Shown one piece after another: positions 17,296 to 25,409 of a DNA stretch of 64,000 nt. The stretch comes from Acidobacteriota bacterium (GTDB lineage: Bacteria; Acidobacteriota; Holophagae; Acanthopleuribacterales; Acanthopleuribacteraceae), in the NCBI GenBank assembly GCA_020637335.1, contig JACJWC010000001.1, forward strand, positions 62,001-126,000. The letters run 5' to 3'. A program made the translations under genes and the position numbers. Position 1 is the stretch's first letter. The number at the start of each line of letters is the position of its first letter. The notes under the pieces are model-generated. The model saw only the letters and a program-made list of their open reading frames with translations. It was not told the DNA's origin and ran no database searches.

Positions 17296-18429
17296 GTGGG
17301 TGTTGACGCAGCCAGAGTAAGCGAGTTGCTTGCGGAATTGAAGGCAAACATCTTGTCGACTGCCTTTGAGAAGCGAAACACAGTCTATATAAATAACCAG
17401 ATTAAAAAAGTTGTTCATGAATGGGCAACAGCAAGGAATTGGCGGGTCGAAATTGACTTCCCCCTCAACCGCACGGATGTGCGTCCGCGTGCAAACTACT
17501 TGGGAATTGCTGTGTTCCGTGGTGACGGACTGTACCCATTTGCCATTGAAATTGAGTACTCGAATCGCCGTTCGACCCTAGATAAACTGGAGTATTGCGC
17601 TTCGTTGATGATGATTCCGGTCCTAATTCGGTGGAACCCTACGAAGATTGAGCAAGCGCTAAAAAACTCGCAGATCCAAATCATTAGAATTCCAATCTTT
17701 AGAGTCCCTTCTAGATTCCGCCGACTCATCGCACAACAGGATTCCGGAACCGCTGTTGCACCCCCTAGCAAAGCAATTGATATTGCAGATCCTAAGCAGG
17801 AAAACGGGTTGCCTTTGACTGAAACTTGCGCAGTCAGTGGAGAGAAAAATGAGGAACCTTCAATTGCGCAATCGGCAGCAGATGTCCAACAGCTCGACTA
17901 TAAAGGCTTGAAGCGAAGGATCATTGATGAGGCGTCCCGCATATTCAGCGCCATTTGGTTGCCAAAACTGGCTCAAGAAATGGCTGTCGGGGGTTCCCCA
18001 CCTGAGGAACTACTGGCCTTGGTACTTGAAGTATTGCTATGGGAAGAAACGCGCTCCGGGCGGATGAGAATTGAAAAGCAAAAAAAATTGGAAGGAGAAT
18101 TTTTAACAGCCAGGTATTTCCAACCTGATTTCATCATAGAGCAGACCTCTAGCAATGCGAAATTTATAATCGAATGCGACGGATATACCTACCATCGAAG
18201 GACTCCGGAAGAGTACAGTCGGGAGATAAAACGAGAGCGAGAAATCTTGAAACAAGGCTATCCTGTGGTACGATTTTCCGCAGCCGAATTGTTTGAAGAC
18301 CCCTGGGGGGCAGGCCTCGAAGTAATTGATTTCATTAGGAAAAAGCTCCTTCAAGTTGATGTGCCGAACAATCTCATTCAAATGGCCATTGAACTGAGCC
18401 GATCGAGCAAGGCGTCTAAAGCTGATTGA
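17296..18429 (+). CDS. Two-domain PD-(D/E)XK nuclease-like protein
   Basis: A 377-residue protein. The C-terminal part (about 250-355) has a DUF559/Vsr-like nuclease core: PDFIIE, then FIIECDGYTYHRRT with E-x-D, then KREREILKQGYPVVRFSAAE. The N-terminal part (about 30-115) also looks like a PD-(D/E)XK-type domain, with RTDVRPRANYLGIAVF leading to PFAIEIEYSNRRSTLDKL. A polar linker joins them. GTG at 17296 follows GGGAGG. It stands alone between two truncated IS copies, with the second beginning 11 bases after its stop. A role in DNA restriction, repair or defence is inferred from fold and setting only. Confidence 0.7.
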   Translation: MGVDAARVSELLAELKANILSTAFEKRNTVYINNQIKKVVHEWATARNWRVEIDFPLNRTDVRPRANYLGIAVFRGDGLYPFAIEIEYSNRRSTLDKLEYCASLMMIPVLIRWNPTKIEQALKNSQIQIIRIPIFRVPSRFRRLIAQQDSGTAVAPPSKAIDIADPKQENGLPLTETCAVSGEKNEEPSIAQSAADVQQLDYKGLKRRIIDEASRIFSAIWLPKLAQEMAVGGSPPEELLALVLEVLLWEETRSGRMRIEKQKKLEGEFLTARYFQPDFIIEQTSSNAKFIIECDGYTYHRRTPEEYSREIKREREILKQGYPVVRFSAAELFEDPWGAGLEVIDFIRKKLLQVDVPNNLIQMAIELSRSSKASKAD

Positions 18430-18440
18430 ATATAGCTAGA

Positions 18441-19190
18441 GCCTGTCCAGAAACGCTAACGTATTGAAAAAAATGGGGTTAAAGGTGTTTTTGGACTTAA
18501 AAAAACGCCCGTTTTATGGTATAAGAGTTTGTGTAATTTGCTGAAAACAAAAACCTTAACCAAAAACGGAGCGTTTTCTTGAGACCAAAAACTGACCCAC
18601 AGGCCTCGATTTTTGATATCTTCGCTGAGCATAACATTGGCCAAGAGCTCTCGGCAATTTCTGATTTGCTTGACCAACATCCCGCGCTGCATGAACTCGT
18701 TGCCAATGATTTGATCGACCCGAACCTCAAACCCACGGGCCGCAAGGGTTTTAGCGCCGAGCAGGTTCTGCGCTTTGCGATTCTTAAACAATTCACGGGG
18801 TACTCCTTTGATGAATTGGCCTTTTTCCTGGCAGACTCGGAGTCTTTCCGCACCTTTGCACGGTGCTGGAAAAAAGCCCCCAGGCGCAGCACTCTGCAAA
18901 GCCTGGTGAGCCGGGTGAGTGCAGCGACTTGGGAGTCCATCAATCGCTATTGGGTGCGCATGGCCCGTGAAAAAGGCATTGAGAGTGGCCACATTACCCG
19001 CACCGACGCGACGGTCATCGAAGCCAACATCCATGAGCCGAGCGACTCCAGCCTGCTTTGGGATTGTGTGCGCGCCATCGCCCGTCACCTGCAGCACGGG
19101 AAACGTATTTTTGGCTGCCGACTGCGCTGGCGAAACCATCAACGCGCGGTTAAGAAATTAGCCCATCAAATAAAATAATAAGCAAATAAT
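18441..19190 (+). mobile_element. ISNCY-like element, 5' fragment (copy 2)
   Basis: Same orientation and same left end (GCCTGTCCAGAAA) as the copy at 15527. The ~138-base leader differs at only five positions from copy 1, whereas the coding parts are far more diverged. The fragment ends at the AAGGACACCC motif at 19191, as copy 1 does, though at a later point in the transposase. The right end is missing. Confidence 0.75.
18579..19178 (+). pseudogene. Truncated ISNCY-family transposase (copy 2)
   Basis: 199 residues, starting with TTG like copy 1. It keeps more of the family: GRKGFSAEQVLRFAILKQ, then RTDATVIEANIHEPSDSSLL, which holds the first acidic residues of the catalytic centre, then WDCVRAIARHLQ. 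The remaining ~250 C-terminal residues are absent. The sequence passes into A/T-rich DNA with a tandem repeat (19173-19193) and a GGACACCC end. It is not active by itself. Confidence 0.82.
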
Positions 19191-19228
19191 AAGGACACCC
19201 AAAAATTCCTGGCCTTTTTGAGGTCAGG
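19173..19228 (+). repeat. GGACACCC element end with tandem duplication and hairpin
   Basis: AAATAATAAG occurs at 19173-19182 and again at 19184-19193, running straight into GGACACCC. From 19208 an imperfect hairpin follows: CCTGGCC (19208-19214), loop TTTTTGA, GGTCAGG (19222-19228), with one G-T mismatch. The same arrangement, with a compensating base-pair change, is at 24031-24051. This is the form expected for an end recognised by a REP-type Y1 transposase. Confidence 0.65.
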
Positions 19229-19623
19229 GAACTGCCTACTCGCCGCCAGTCCTGCAGGGGCGTTGCCCCCGTGTAGTCCCGGCTGCCGGTCTGGTTTTAG
19301 GGCACCTCAATTAAACCAGGTCGTTGGGCAAACGCCGCGCCTTTGGGATTAAACATTATGACCATTCCGCGCAGATTACCGCTTCAGTTTTAAACCAACC
19401 TTTGTTGATCGCGGCCAAGCTGAGAGTGCTAGACCAGCATTCCCTGGCCAGGGGACAAACACCCCAAATGGGGCGCCCCACTTCGCACTGGCTGATCCAT
19501 GGGAGCCGGGGATGTGGACCAGTATATCCCTCGCACCAACCCCTGGCGAATGGCTTACTCCGTTCACATTTTTGACTGATAAAACATGGTAAAGTCTGTG
19601 AAACATAGGAATTGGCGATTAAC
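19229..19623. other. Gene-free stretch rich in inverted repeats
   Basis: No convincing gene in about 395 bases. Several clean inverted repeats are present: GGGGC-GTT-GCCCC (19257-19269), CCGGC-T-GCCGG (19279-19289), CTGGTTT...AAACCAG (19291-19297 and 19313-19319), the 12-bp palindrome CCCTGGCCAGGG (19442-19453), and CCCC-AAAT-GGGG (19462-19473). The last ~50 bases are A/T richer and should contain the kinase promoter. Confidence 0.5.
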
Positions 19624-22425
19624 ATGGGCGAAATGCGGACTTGGACCCAAATGGAAGAGTTATTTCACCAGGTTCTCACCTTACCTGAGGAACGCAGACT
19701 GCCCTTCCTTCAAGAGGTGTGTCGCGACGAAAAGATGCTGAACGAGCTGTTAACGCTCATCAGCAGTGATCAGGTGGCACCGACCTTGGCCAGTCCCATC
19801 CAATTTACCGCCGGGTGCGCTTCCTTTTTAGGCGATAAGCTGGGCCCTTATCGCCTCATTAAAACCATGGCCGAAGGAGGAATGGGGATTGTTTTCCTGG
19901 CGGAACGCGATGATGGTGAGTTCCACAAAAAAGTGGCCATTAAGTGTTTAAAGGAATATTTTTCAGCGGATCGCGCACAGCGTTTCTTTTTTGAAAAGGA
20001 AGTTTTAGCCTCATTGGACCACCCCAATATCTGTAAATTACTCGACGCGGGTATTGCAGAAAATGGACAACCGTACTTTGTGATGGATTTTATCGAAGGC
20101 CAGACGCTAATGGAATACGCCCGCGACCGGCCATTGGACGAACGTTTACAGCTCTTCCTACAAATTTGCGATGCAGTCCACTACGCCCACCAAAACCTGG
20201 TGATCCATCGTGACCTTAAACCTTCCAACATTCTGGTGGATGAGTCCGGCAAGGTCCATCTACTAGATTTTGGCATTAGCAAGGTTTTGGGCGGTGGCCC
20301 GGATCTGACCAAAAGTTTTCAACAGGTGATGACGCCCCAATATGCCAGCCCAGAACAAGTCACGGGCCAGGCGGTTTCGCTCGCTACGGACGTTTATGGG
20401 TGTGGTCTGTTACTCTTCGAATTGATTAGCAGCAAGAAACTGTTTGGCGAGGTCAACAGTTCCAACTTGTCCGCTATGACCAAGGCGGTGGTGCACTCGA
20501 ATCCCCCACTCCCAAGCGAGGCCGTGGACCTAACCTCTTTACCCGGTGACAAACCTAGCCTTTTACGCTGGCAGCGCGCGCTCAAGCAGGACTTGGATTG
20601 GGTGTGTTTAAAAGCCCTGGCGAAGAAACCACTGGATCGATATGCCTCCGTATCCGCCTTAAAAAGTGACATTTTGCGATTCACCCTTGGCGACCCGGTC
20701 AGTGTGCGGAAACAGCACCGCACCTACATTCTGGGAAAGCACTTGCGCAAACACCGCAGTCTAATTGGTTACGTTTGTATGGTGCTCATGCTGCTAGTTT
20801 CATCCAGCGTTTATTACACGCAGCAAATAGCAAAGGAACGTAATGAGGCACTTCACCAAGCCGATAAAAATGAACAGATGGTAGCCTTCCTTTCGGGGAT
20901 CCTGCAGACAACCAATCCCCAGTCAGGTAATGAAAAAAAAATGACCCGCGAGGAATTGCTGGAATTGGCAACGGATCGGTTGCAAAAAGATTTGGCCGAT
21001 CAGCCTGAAACACAAGCGGAACTCAAGCTGGAACTCGGCTACATTTACTTTCAAATCGGGAAATACAACGAGAGTATTTTACTTGCGCGTCAGGCCCAGG
21101 ACTTTTTTAAGGCAGGGCCAAGGCCCAATGCCAAACTCGCCAAGGCTCATGTCATTGCCTCCAATAGCCTGATCAAATTACATCAATTTGAGGATGCCCA
21201 CCTGGAATTGCAATTAGCCCAAAAGAACCATCCAGGGTCCCCTGACCCATCCCACGCATTTATCTACCTGAATTGGGCCTTGATGGACGTCAAAAAAAAT
21301 GAGTTCGAGCAGGCCCTTGTTCATTTGGATAAAGCGCAAAAAATAATAGATTTATGTGAGGACTGCCCAAAAAATGTGCGAGGCGTTCTCTACCATCGCC
21401 GCGCGCTACTGGAATTATTGCAGGGTCATTTAAGTGAAGCGGAATTGTATTACGGATTAGGCTTTGAGGAATTCGAAAATGACGTAGATTCGATTATCAA
21501 CCAAGCAGGAGATATGATTGGTTTTTCCGAACTTTTGATCGCGCAAGGTGCCTATGATCGTGCCGAACCGCTCATCTATAAAGCGTTGGAAATTCGGGAA
21601 AAGTATCTCGAAGAGGACCATCCTACATTAGGCCAAACCCACCATTTCCTAGGTCTGTTATACAAGAAAAAAGGCCAATTTGCCCAGGCCGAACAGGCGT
21701 ACCGCAAAGCCCTAGCCATTCGCCAAAAGAACTTTGGCAACTACCATCCCGAAACGACCCTCACCCTATCCAACCTGGGAATCGTGTTGCGCCATCTAGG
21801 ACAGTTTTCGGAAGCGGAAACGGTGTATGAGATGGCGTTGGATGGCACCATCCAACAACTAGGCCTCGACCATTGGCAGGTTGGGGTTACCTACAATAAT
21901 TTGGGTCGCTTACTGTTTGACATGGAACGTTATCAAACTGCATTGAATTTCTACTGTAAAGCACTGGACGTATTTTATAGGGCCTATGAACCTGACCATT
22001 TCTATATTGGGATCACCCGCTTGAATTTGGGCAATGTTTTCATCAAAATGGGCGATTTGGCCAAGGCCCAACAGGAATTGGACCGTGCTCAAGGGAACCT
22101 TGTAACCAAGCTGGGTGAACGCCATCCCTTGGTTGGTTTAACCCTTTTGGCCCAAACCAAGCTGGCCTTGCTGGAAGGTCGCCCGAATGATGGGTGCAAG
22201 TTGGTTGAAAAGGCCCAGGCCATTTTCCTTGAAACCTATGACGAATCCGATCCCAGGTTTTTAGAGGTCTACCAACTTTTAATAGCGTGTTATGAAAAAC
22301 AAGGCCATACCAAAGCAAAACAGCAGGTGATCGAAACACTTAAGTGGAATGGCGCCCTAACCCAAGCCCTCAACCCGTACCAACAAAATGAATTGGAAGC
22401 GCTCCTTTCACGCCAAAAGGACTAA
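19624..22425 (+). CDS. Membrane Ser/Thr protein kinase with TPR sensor region
   Basis: A PknB-type kinase: a glycine loop AEGGMGIV (first Gly replaced by Ala), VAIK lysine, HRDLKPSN catalytic loop and DFGIS metal-binding motif, in about residues 70-330. One transmembrane helix is near 378-398, and about 450 residues of tetratricopeptide repeats follow, for example HPTLGQTHHFLGLLYKKKGQ and HPETTLTLSNLGIVLRHLGQ. It therefore has a cytoplasmic kinase and an exported TPR part. ATG at 19624 is chosen; TTG at 19612 and ATG at 19633 are alternatives. It is convergent with an ECF sigma gene of a type often encoded beside such kinases, so phosphorylation of that sigma factor is plausible. Confidence 0.92.
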   Translation: MGEMRTWTQMEELFHQVLTLPEERRLPFLQEVCRDEKMLNELLTLISSDQVAPTLASPIQFTAGCASFLGDKLGPYRLIKTMAEGGMGIVFLAERDDGEFHKKVAIKCLKEYFSADRAQRFFFEKEVLASLDHPNICKLLDAGIAENGQPYFVMDFIEGQTLMEYARDRPLDERLQLFLQICDAVHYAHQNLVIHRDLKPSNILVDESGKVHLLDFGISKVLGGGPDLTKSFQQVMTPQYASPEQVTGQAVSLATDVYGCGLLLFELISSKKLFGEVNSSNLSAMTKAVVHSNPPLPSEAVDLTSLPGDKPSLLRWQRALKQDLDWVCLKALAKKPLDRYASVSALKSDILRFTLGDPVSVRKQHRTYILGKHLRKHRSLIGYVCMVLMLLVSSSVYYTQQIAKERNEALHQADKNEQMVAFLSGILQTTNPQSGNEKKMTREELLELATDRLQKDLADQPETQAELKLELGYIYFQIGKYNESILLARQAQDFFKAGPRPNAKLAKAHVIASNSLIKLHQFEDAHLELQLAQKNHPGSPDPSHAFIYLNWALMDVKKNEFEQALVHLDKAQKIIDLCEDCPKNVRGVLYHRRALLELLQGHLSEAELYYGLGFEEFENDVDSIINQAGDMIGFSELLIAQGAYDRAEPLIYKALEIREKYLEEDHPTLGQTHHFLGLLYKKKGQFAQAEQAYRKALAIRQKNFGNYHPETTLTLSNLGIVLRHLGQFSEAETVYEMALDGTIQQLGLDHWQVGVTYNNLGRLLFDMERYQTALNFYCKALDVFYRAYEPDHFYIGITRLNLGNVFIKMGDLAKAQQELDRAQGNLVTKLGERHPLVGLTLLAQTKLALLEGRPNDGCKLVEKAQAIFLETYDESDPRFLEVYQLLIACYEKQGHTKAKQQVIETLKWNGALTQALNPYQQNELEALLSRQKD

Positions 22426-22428
22426 AAC

Positions 22429-22956
22429 TTACCTTTTGATTCGACTGTACAAGAAGGCCCGGGCGAAACGCCAGTCCCGCTCCACCGTCCCCAAGGACAC
22501 CTTTAAAACTTCCGCGATCTCCGGGTGAGTGAGGCCCCCAAAGAAGCGCAATTCAATCAAGCGTGCTTTCCGGGGATCTTTGGATTCCAATTCACATAAA
22601 ACCTGTTCCAGATCCAAGATGCCCAAGGGCCGGTTCCCTGCAGGGTCAGCCACCTCAGGCATTTCAACAAACACCACATCCCCGCCCCGTTTCTCCGCTT
22701 TTTTGGTTCGGGCATGATCCACTAAAATTTGGCGCATTAAGCCCGCAGTAAAGGCAAAAAACTGTTGGGGGTTATCGCAATAAAGACCCTCCAACTGACT
22801 CATTTTTACGAAAGCCTCATTGACTAAGGCCGTGGGTTGCAGGGTGTGCTGACCCTTTTCTGCCTGGAATAAGCGGCGCGCAATGGCGTGCAACTCGTGG
22901 TAGGCCACGGCTAAAAAATCGTCTAATTTTTGCCGCGAAAACGCGCTTTCCTCCAT
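22429..22956 (-). CDS. ECF sigma factor (TIGR02999 / Sigma70_ECF type)
   Basis: A 175-residue alternative sigma factor. Region 2 spans about residues 10-85 (YHELHAIARRLFQAEKGQHT, then FFAFTAGLMRQILVDHAR). Region 4 is the C-terminal helix-turn-helix (GLTHPEIAEVLKVSLGTVER). It belongs to the branch common in Acidobacteria and Planctomycetes, frequently found beside Ser/Thr kinases with TPRs instead of an anti-sigma factor. Such a kinase lies directly downstream on the other strand, with only three bases between stop codons. It follows the LRR gene by nine bases, so the two probably share a transcript. Confidence 0.92.
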   Translation of the reverse strand: MEESAFSRQKLDDFLAVAYHELHAIARRLFQAEKGQHTLQPTALVNEAFVKMSQLEGLYCDNPQQFFAFTAGLMRQILVDHARTKKAEKRGGDVVFVEMPEVADPAGNRPLGILDLEQVLCELESKDPRKARLIELRFFGGLTHPEIAEVLKVSLGTVERDWRFARAFLYSRIKR

Positions 22957-22965
22957 TTTTCGCCC

Positions 22966-23919
22966 CTAATTTTCACAGTCTAAGGTGTAAATATAAGGCC
23001 GCCAATACAGGAGGTCGACCCAATAAAGCACCGATTGCGAGGTCGGCCAATTCGGGAATTCAGCAAAGTGGTTTTTAAAATTACCCTGGCCAGTGTACTG
23101 CACGGATACCCCTGGCATAGCGATAGCCGCCAAAATGTTGGGACAATCATCCGTTGTGAGTAGGTTTCCGCCGGCATAAACCGTTTCAAGGGCCGGATTA
23201 TTGGGGAAAACGGGGAAATCGATGATTAGGTTGTTATACACATGAACATTTACAAGGTTGGGGTAAAAGCCCAGATCTGGAAGCTCAGCCAACAGGTTAT
23301 CAGCCAGGTACAAATTGCGGATATCTGCTGTTTCAGCAAAGTTCAAACTGGGGATACGATTGCGGGTTAAATAAACCTGTTGCAATCCGGTCAGGGCCGT
23401 AAGGTCTGGCAAACCGCTGAGCCCCATATCCATCAGGCGCAATTCTCTCAAGGTGGGAATATTACCCAACCAAGGGAGCTCCCTGATCGGACAAGACGAC
23501 GCATTTAGGTACTCCAGTGGCAAACCCGTCAAGTCCGGCAAGGTGGACAACGGATTGTTACTACAGTTCAAATAACTTAAATTGGCGAGCGTTTCCAAAC
23601 CTGGCAGGGCCGTTAATAAATTTGAATTACAGTAAAATCCAATCAGGTTCGGGAACAGACCCAAGTCGGGTAGGACCCCTATCTGGTTGTAGCGGATAAC
23701 TAAAAATTCAAGCCCGGTAAAGTGTTCAATACCAGTTACATCCGCTATATTCTGTGACGCCACGTTTAGGGTTCCAAGGCTGGCCGCTTCAGCGGAAGTC
23801 AGGCCGCCTGGATATTGACCCTGGAGCGCCGCTAAAAATTGGGGGTCTGGAAAATGGGCCGCATCCAAAATATCCTGTCCCCAGACCCAACCAGAAACCA
23901 GAAAAATAAGTATTCGCAT
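22966..23919 (-). CDS. Secreted leucine-rich-repeat protein
   Basis: A 317-residue exported LRR protein. ATG at 23919 is chosen because GGAGG precedes it and the product then starts with a signal peptide (MRILIFLVSGWVWG). The body has LRR units of about 22 residues with L-x-x-L-x-L patterns, such as NLIGFYCNSNLLTALPGLE and NLSYLNCSNNPLSTLPDL. The proline-rich, Cys-Asn form (LNCSNN) recurs in the large LRR protein at 26549. It lies upstream of the ECF sigma gene on the same strand. Binding of a protein or glycan outside the cell is the usual role. Confidence 0.85.
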   Translation of the reverse strand: MRILIFLVSGWVWGQDILDAAHFPDPQFLAALQGQYPGGLTSAEAASLGTLNVASQNIADVTGIEHFTGLEFLVIRYNQIGVLPDLGLFPNLIGFYCNSNLLTALPGLETLANLSYLNCSNNPLSTLPDLTGLPLEYLNASSCPIRELPWLGNIPTLRELRLMDMGLSGLPDLTALTGLQQVYLTRNRIPSLNFAETADIRNLYLADNLLAELPDLGFYPNLVNVHVYNNLIIDFPVFPNNPALETVYAGGNLLTTDDCPNILAAIAMPGVSVQYTGQGNFKNHFAEFPNWPTSQSVLYWVDLLYWRPYIYTLDCEN

Positions 23920-23994
23920 AAATCCTCCAAAGCATGGCTTACCCCTAACAGCGAATTCCAGCGGAAAAGCCCTTAACAAAAACGAAAAAACCAG

Positions 23995-24023
23995 GATTAA
24001 AAAGGAGATTAAAAAGGACACCC
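23995..24023 (+). repeat. 12-bp tandem duplication at the left GGACACCC end
   Basis: GATTAAAAAGGA is present twice without a spacer (23995-24006, 24007-24018). The second copy supplies the first bases of AAGGACACCC (24014-24023). Similar 10-12 bp duplications abut other ends of this family at 19173, 29911, 35079 and, 13 bases away, 26306. Confidence 0.7.
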
Positions 24024-24030
24024 AATTATT

Positions 24031-24051
24031 CCTGGCTATTTTGAAGTCAGA
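24031..24051 (+). repeat. Left-end hairpin of the Y1 element
   Basis: CCTGGCT (24031-24037), loop ATTTTGA, AGTCAGA (24045-24051). Compared with 19208-19228, the innermost pair changed from C-G to T-A on both sides and the internal G-T mismatch is kept. This argues that the fold is conserved, not only the sequence. The outermost pair is lost here. Confidence 0.55.
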
Positions 24052-24093
24052 GCACCATATTGAGGAAAATGATCATTTTATGGGAGGTGGGGA

Positions 24094-25161
24094 ATGACCA
24101 AGGCGCGTCGCACTGTCGTTCGTGAAGGCCAGGAGGGCACGTATCATTGCATTGCCCGCTGCGTCCGACGCGCTTTTCTCTGTGGCTACGACGATTTTTC
24201 GGGCAAGGACTACGAACACCGCAAAGAGTGGATACGTCTTCGATTAAAAGAGTTAGCCGGAATCTTCGCAGTCGATGTCTGCGACTACGCCGTAATGAGT
24301 AATCACCTGCACGTCATCCTGCGCAATCGGCCCGATTGGGTAACGTCCTGGTCCGATGAAGAAGTAGCCAGCCGTTGGCGCTGGCTGTTTCCGCTGCGTC
24401 GCGATCCAACCAGTGGGCAGGCTATGGAACCCAACCCCAATGAAATCAAAGCACTTGCCCACTCACCCTCAAAAATGTTGCAGCTGCGCGAACGACTTCA
24501 GTCGATTTCCTGGGTCATGCGTTGCCTAAATGAATGGGTCGCACGCAAGGCCAACCGAGAAGACGAATGCAAAGGGCGATTTTGGGAAGGCCGTTTCACC
24601 TCCGTTGCATTGCTCGATAATGCCGCCGTTCTGACCTGCTCAGCTTATATCGACCTGAACCCGATCCGGGCTGGAATCGCGGACACTCCGGAGGAGTCGG
24701 ATTACACCTCAGCTCAGGACCGTATCCTGGCCCGTCAAGCCAAACACAACCTGGATCAACTCCCAGAATCAGCCAAAACCCATCCAACTTATAACCAAAA
24801 ACAACTGATTAAGGAAATGGAAGCCCAGCAAAAGCGAGCAGATTGGCTTTGCCCCATTCGCGATACAGAGTCGCGTAAGGGTTTTTTAAATATGGACTTA
24901 GACGATTACCTAGGTTTGTTGGACTGGACCGGACGCCAGATCCGCCAAGACAAACCCGGCGCTATACCCGCACATTTCGACGCGATTCTGGATCGCCTCG
25001 AGATTGATCAAGAAGCATGGTTGGACACCGTTCAACACTTCGGTTCGCGATTCTACCGAGTGGCCGGAAGCGTGAAAAACCTGGTCCAAGCGGCCCGAGA
25101 GGCCGGCCAACACTGGTTCCAAGGCAAAACAGCCGCCCAACTCGCCTACAAATCAACCTGA
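24094..25161 (+). CDS. REP-associated tyrosine transposase (Y1_Tnp, HUH)
   Basis: A 355-residue protein of the IS200/RAYT transposase group, which cuts and joins single-stranded DNA through a tyrosine and an HUH metal site. The N-terminus has the usual YHCIARCVRRAFLCG. The HUH motif is SNHLHVIL at about residues 69-76. Next come WVMRCLNEWVARKANR and GRFWEGRFTSVALLD, then YIDLNPIRAGIADTPE, all typical of the RAYT branch. Strong GGAGG precedes the ATG. Pieces of close relatives lie at 25361-25404 and 29992-30156. It is presumably the enzyme that moves the GGACACCC-ended repeats nearby. Confidence 0.92.
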   Translation: MTKARRTVVREGQEGTYHCIARCVRRAFLCGYDDFSGKDYEHRKEWIRLRLKELAGIFAVDVCDYAVMSNHLHVILRNRPDWVTSWSDEEVASRWRWLFPLRRDPTSGQAMEPNPNEIKALAHSPSKMLQLRERLQSISWVMRCLNEWVARKANREDECKGRFWEGRFTSVALLDNAAVLTCSAYIDLNPIRAGIADTPEESDYTSAQDRILARQAKHNLDQLPESAKTHPTYNQKQLIKEMEAQQKRADWLCPIRDTESRKGFLNMDLDDYLGLLDWTGRQIRQDKPGAIPAHFDAILDRLEIDQEAWLDTVQHFGSRFYRVAGSVKNLVQAAREAGQHWFQGKTAAQLAYKST

Positions 25162-25165
25162 GATG

Positions 25166-25211
25166 GCTCCTTTTGGGGTCAACTTTCTAAATCTTGGTTG
25201 TTAAAAGGAGC
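25166..25211 (+). terminator. Large hairpin directly after the Y1 transposase
   Basis: GCTCCTTTT (25166-25174) and AAAAGGAGC (25203-25211) are a perfect 9-bp inverted repeat starting four bases after the stop codon. Within the loop CAAC and GTTG can extend the stem. No T run follows the right arm, so it may be a structural end of the element (REP-like) instead of a terminator. Confidence 0.5.
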
Positions 25212-25320
25212 GGGAACGTTTCGTTGCGCCAACTAAAGCTGGCGAGGCACCGGAAATGACGCTACTAGCAAACGGTTGTTTTTTTCGCCCACAAATAATT
25301 GCAAAAAAAAAGCAAGAAAA

Positions 25321-25404
25321 AGAACACCCAAAATTTTGACAAGTTAATTTGTGAGACCTAATGCTTTGCCTGAATGGGTCGCGCACAGGGCCAACCGAGA
25401 AGAA
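25321..25404 (+). pseudogene. Degenerate element end plus small remnant of a Y1 transposase
   Basis: AGAACACCCAAAATTTTGA (25321-25339) is a variant of the element end. The stretch 25361-25404 matches the intact gene at about 24516-24564, with a four-base deletion and a few substitutions, on the same strand. It is too short to encode anything. It shows that at least one earlier copy stood here. Confidence 0.6.
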
Positions 25405-25409
25405 AGTAT

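Noticed and set aside
15518..19200. Composite transposon made of the two ISNCY-like copies with the nuclease gene as passenger
   Set aside because: Both copies lack their right ends and catalytic regions, and their coding parts are too diverged for a recent pair. They could not have moved the segment in their present form.
19257..19473. Integron attC sites or a CRISPR leader in the palindrome-rich gap
   Set aside because: No conserved attC core sites and no regular repeat-spacer pattern; the inverted repeats are all different.
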